Part shown: positions 63,557-64,000 of the stretch, piece after piece
Layout: each line of letters begins with the position of its first letter
How positions within the stretch are numbered: the first letter of the stretch is position 1
Assembly: GCF_000948415.1 (NCBI RefSeq)
Contig: NZ_JYII01000012.1
Span: 372,001-436,000 of the forward strand
Direction of reading: 5' to 3'
Source: Thalassospira sp. HJ
GTDB taxonomy: Bacteria; Pseudomonadota; Alphaproteobacteria; Rhodospirillales; Thalassospiraceae
Length of the DNA stretch: 64,000 nucleotides
Position numbers and translations under genes: made by a program
Notes under the pieces: model-generated
Database searches by the model: none
The model's input: the letters and a program-made list of their open reading frames with translations, nothing else
Told to the model about the DNA's origin: nothing

Positions 63557-64000
63557 ATGACCGGCTCTGTCCATCAATCTGTCAAACGTCACCTGATCGA
63601 TCCGGCACCGCGCTTTCGCGATCAACGCCACCCGGTTTCCGCCGTGTTTCTGGACCGCGACGGTGTGATCAACGAGGAAGTCCATTATCTTTCGGACGTT
63701 GCCGACCTCAAACTGATCAAGGGGGCCGGGGAGGCGATCAGACGCCTTAATGACGCGGGGCTCCCGGTGATTGTGGTGACCAACCAGTCCGGTGTCGCAC
63801 GCGGCTACCTCACCGAAGATCAGCTGCTTGAAATCCATAAGGCGCTTTTGGGCCAACTTTCTGATCACAACGCATCGGTGCAGGGTATCTATTATTCGCC
63901 CTATCATCCAACCGGGCAGGGCGATTACGGCCGCGAAAGCACTTGCCGCAAACCCGAACCGGGCATGCTTCTGGCCGCAAGCGAGGATTTCGCCATCAGT
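63557..64000 (+). CDS. gmhB: D-glycero-D-manno-heptose-1,7-bisphosphate 7-phosphatase-like HAD protein, 5' part only
   Basis: The first 148 codons from ATG 63557 (AAAGG six bases upstream) before the window ends. HAD-IIIA motifs: AVFLDRDGVINEEVHYL (nucleophile and acid-base Asp), VVTNQSGVARGYLTED (motif II), CRKPEPGMLLAASEDF (motif III lysine). GmhB makes heptose 1-phosphate for lipopolysaccharide core. The zinc knuckle present in E. coli GmhB (CPHHP...CDC) reads SPYHP...STC, so three of four ligands are gone. It could also be a HisB-N-like phosphatase; the rest of the gene is outside the window. Confidence 0.82.
   Translation, partial: MTGSVHQSVKRHLIDPAPRFRDQRHPVSAVFLDRDGVINEEVHYLSDVADLKLIKGAGEAIRRLNDAGLPVIVVTNQSGVARGYLTEDQLLEIHKALLGQLSDHNASVQGIYYSPYHPTGQGDYGRESTCRKPEPGMLLAASEDFAIS

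Overview
The window reads as chromosomal DNA of a free-living, motile alphaproteobacterium. The gene set and the gene order (GapR-type DUF2312 protein, MmcB, DUF4164-zapA-6S RNA, ruvCAB-ybgC-tolQRAB-pal-cpoB-tilS-ftsH-folP, fused indolepyruvate:ferredoxin oxidoreductase, bifunctional phosphatase/sulfide:quinone oxidoreductase) point to the Rhodospirillales, probably a Thalassospira-like marine bacterium. That placement is inference from content, not a database match. No tRNA, rRNA, CRISPR array, prophage or transposase gene was seen.

Layout. 1-3.5 kb: the 5' part of a GntR-type repressor diverging from an N-formylglutamate amidohydrolase / YbdK-like ligase pair, then gapR and an mmcB gene interrupted by an in-frame TGA. 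3.5-8.75 kb: two paralogous patatin-fold proteins flanking a chemoreceptor and a secreted Cache-type protein. 8.75-12.2 kb: a giant fused indolepyruvate ferredoxin oxidoreductase. 12.6-18.6 kb: a VOC protein and a sulfide/persulfide detoxification cluster (Crp/Fnr regulator, persulfide dioxygenase-like MBL protein, SQR fusion, SulP transporter). 18.6-24.4 kb: BenE-type transporter, 1-Cys peroxiredoxin, and a three-gene MotA-like/MotB-like/OmpA-like envelope operon of unknown function. 24.7-31.7 kb: housekeeping genes on the minus strand (inositol monophosphatase family, efp, thiE, a small unknown, a spermidine synthase-like protein, gap, tkt). 32.1-38.8 kb: DUF4164, zapA, 6S RNA, a YmdB-like phosphoesterase and two large sister chemoreceptors. 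39.3-53.7 kb: yebC, ruvCAB, ybgC, the Tol-Pal system, cpoB, tilS, ftsH, folP. 54-58.8 kb: a response regulator convergent with two 7TMR-DISM histidine kinases, lodged between folP and glmM, which are usually neighbours. 59-64 kb: glmM, thiD, DinB protein, a small exported unknown, an AEC transporter and the start of a gmhB-like gene.

How the genes work together. Tol-Pal-CpoB, ZapA and FtsH serve envelope constriction and quality control; GlmM and FolP feed wall precursors and folate. The sulfur cluster would oxidise sulfide to persulfide (SQR), persulfide to sulfite (dioxygenase) and move the anion (SulP), under a Crp/Fnr protein with a CX5C pair.

The most interesting non-routine signals are: (1) two non-coding elements of about 260 bp (28310-28574 and 63121-63380) with perfect 22- and 20-bp terminal inverted repeats and two-armed internal palindromes; (2) a diverged duplicate of the tolA 3' end left beside tolB, with an AT-richer insert carrying a secreted TolA-domain-III-like gene; (3) two patatin-fold paralogs in which the Ser-Asp dyad is replaced by Cys42 and Glu249 in both; (4) a 7TMR-DISM kinase with a degenerate ATP-binding domain paired with an intact sister; (5) the mmcB nonsense codon.
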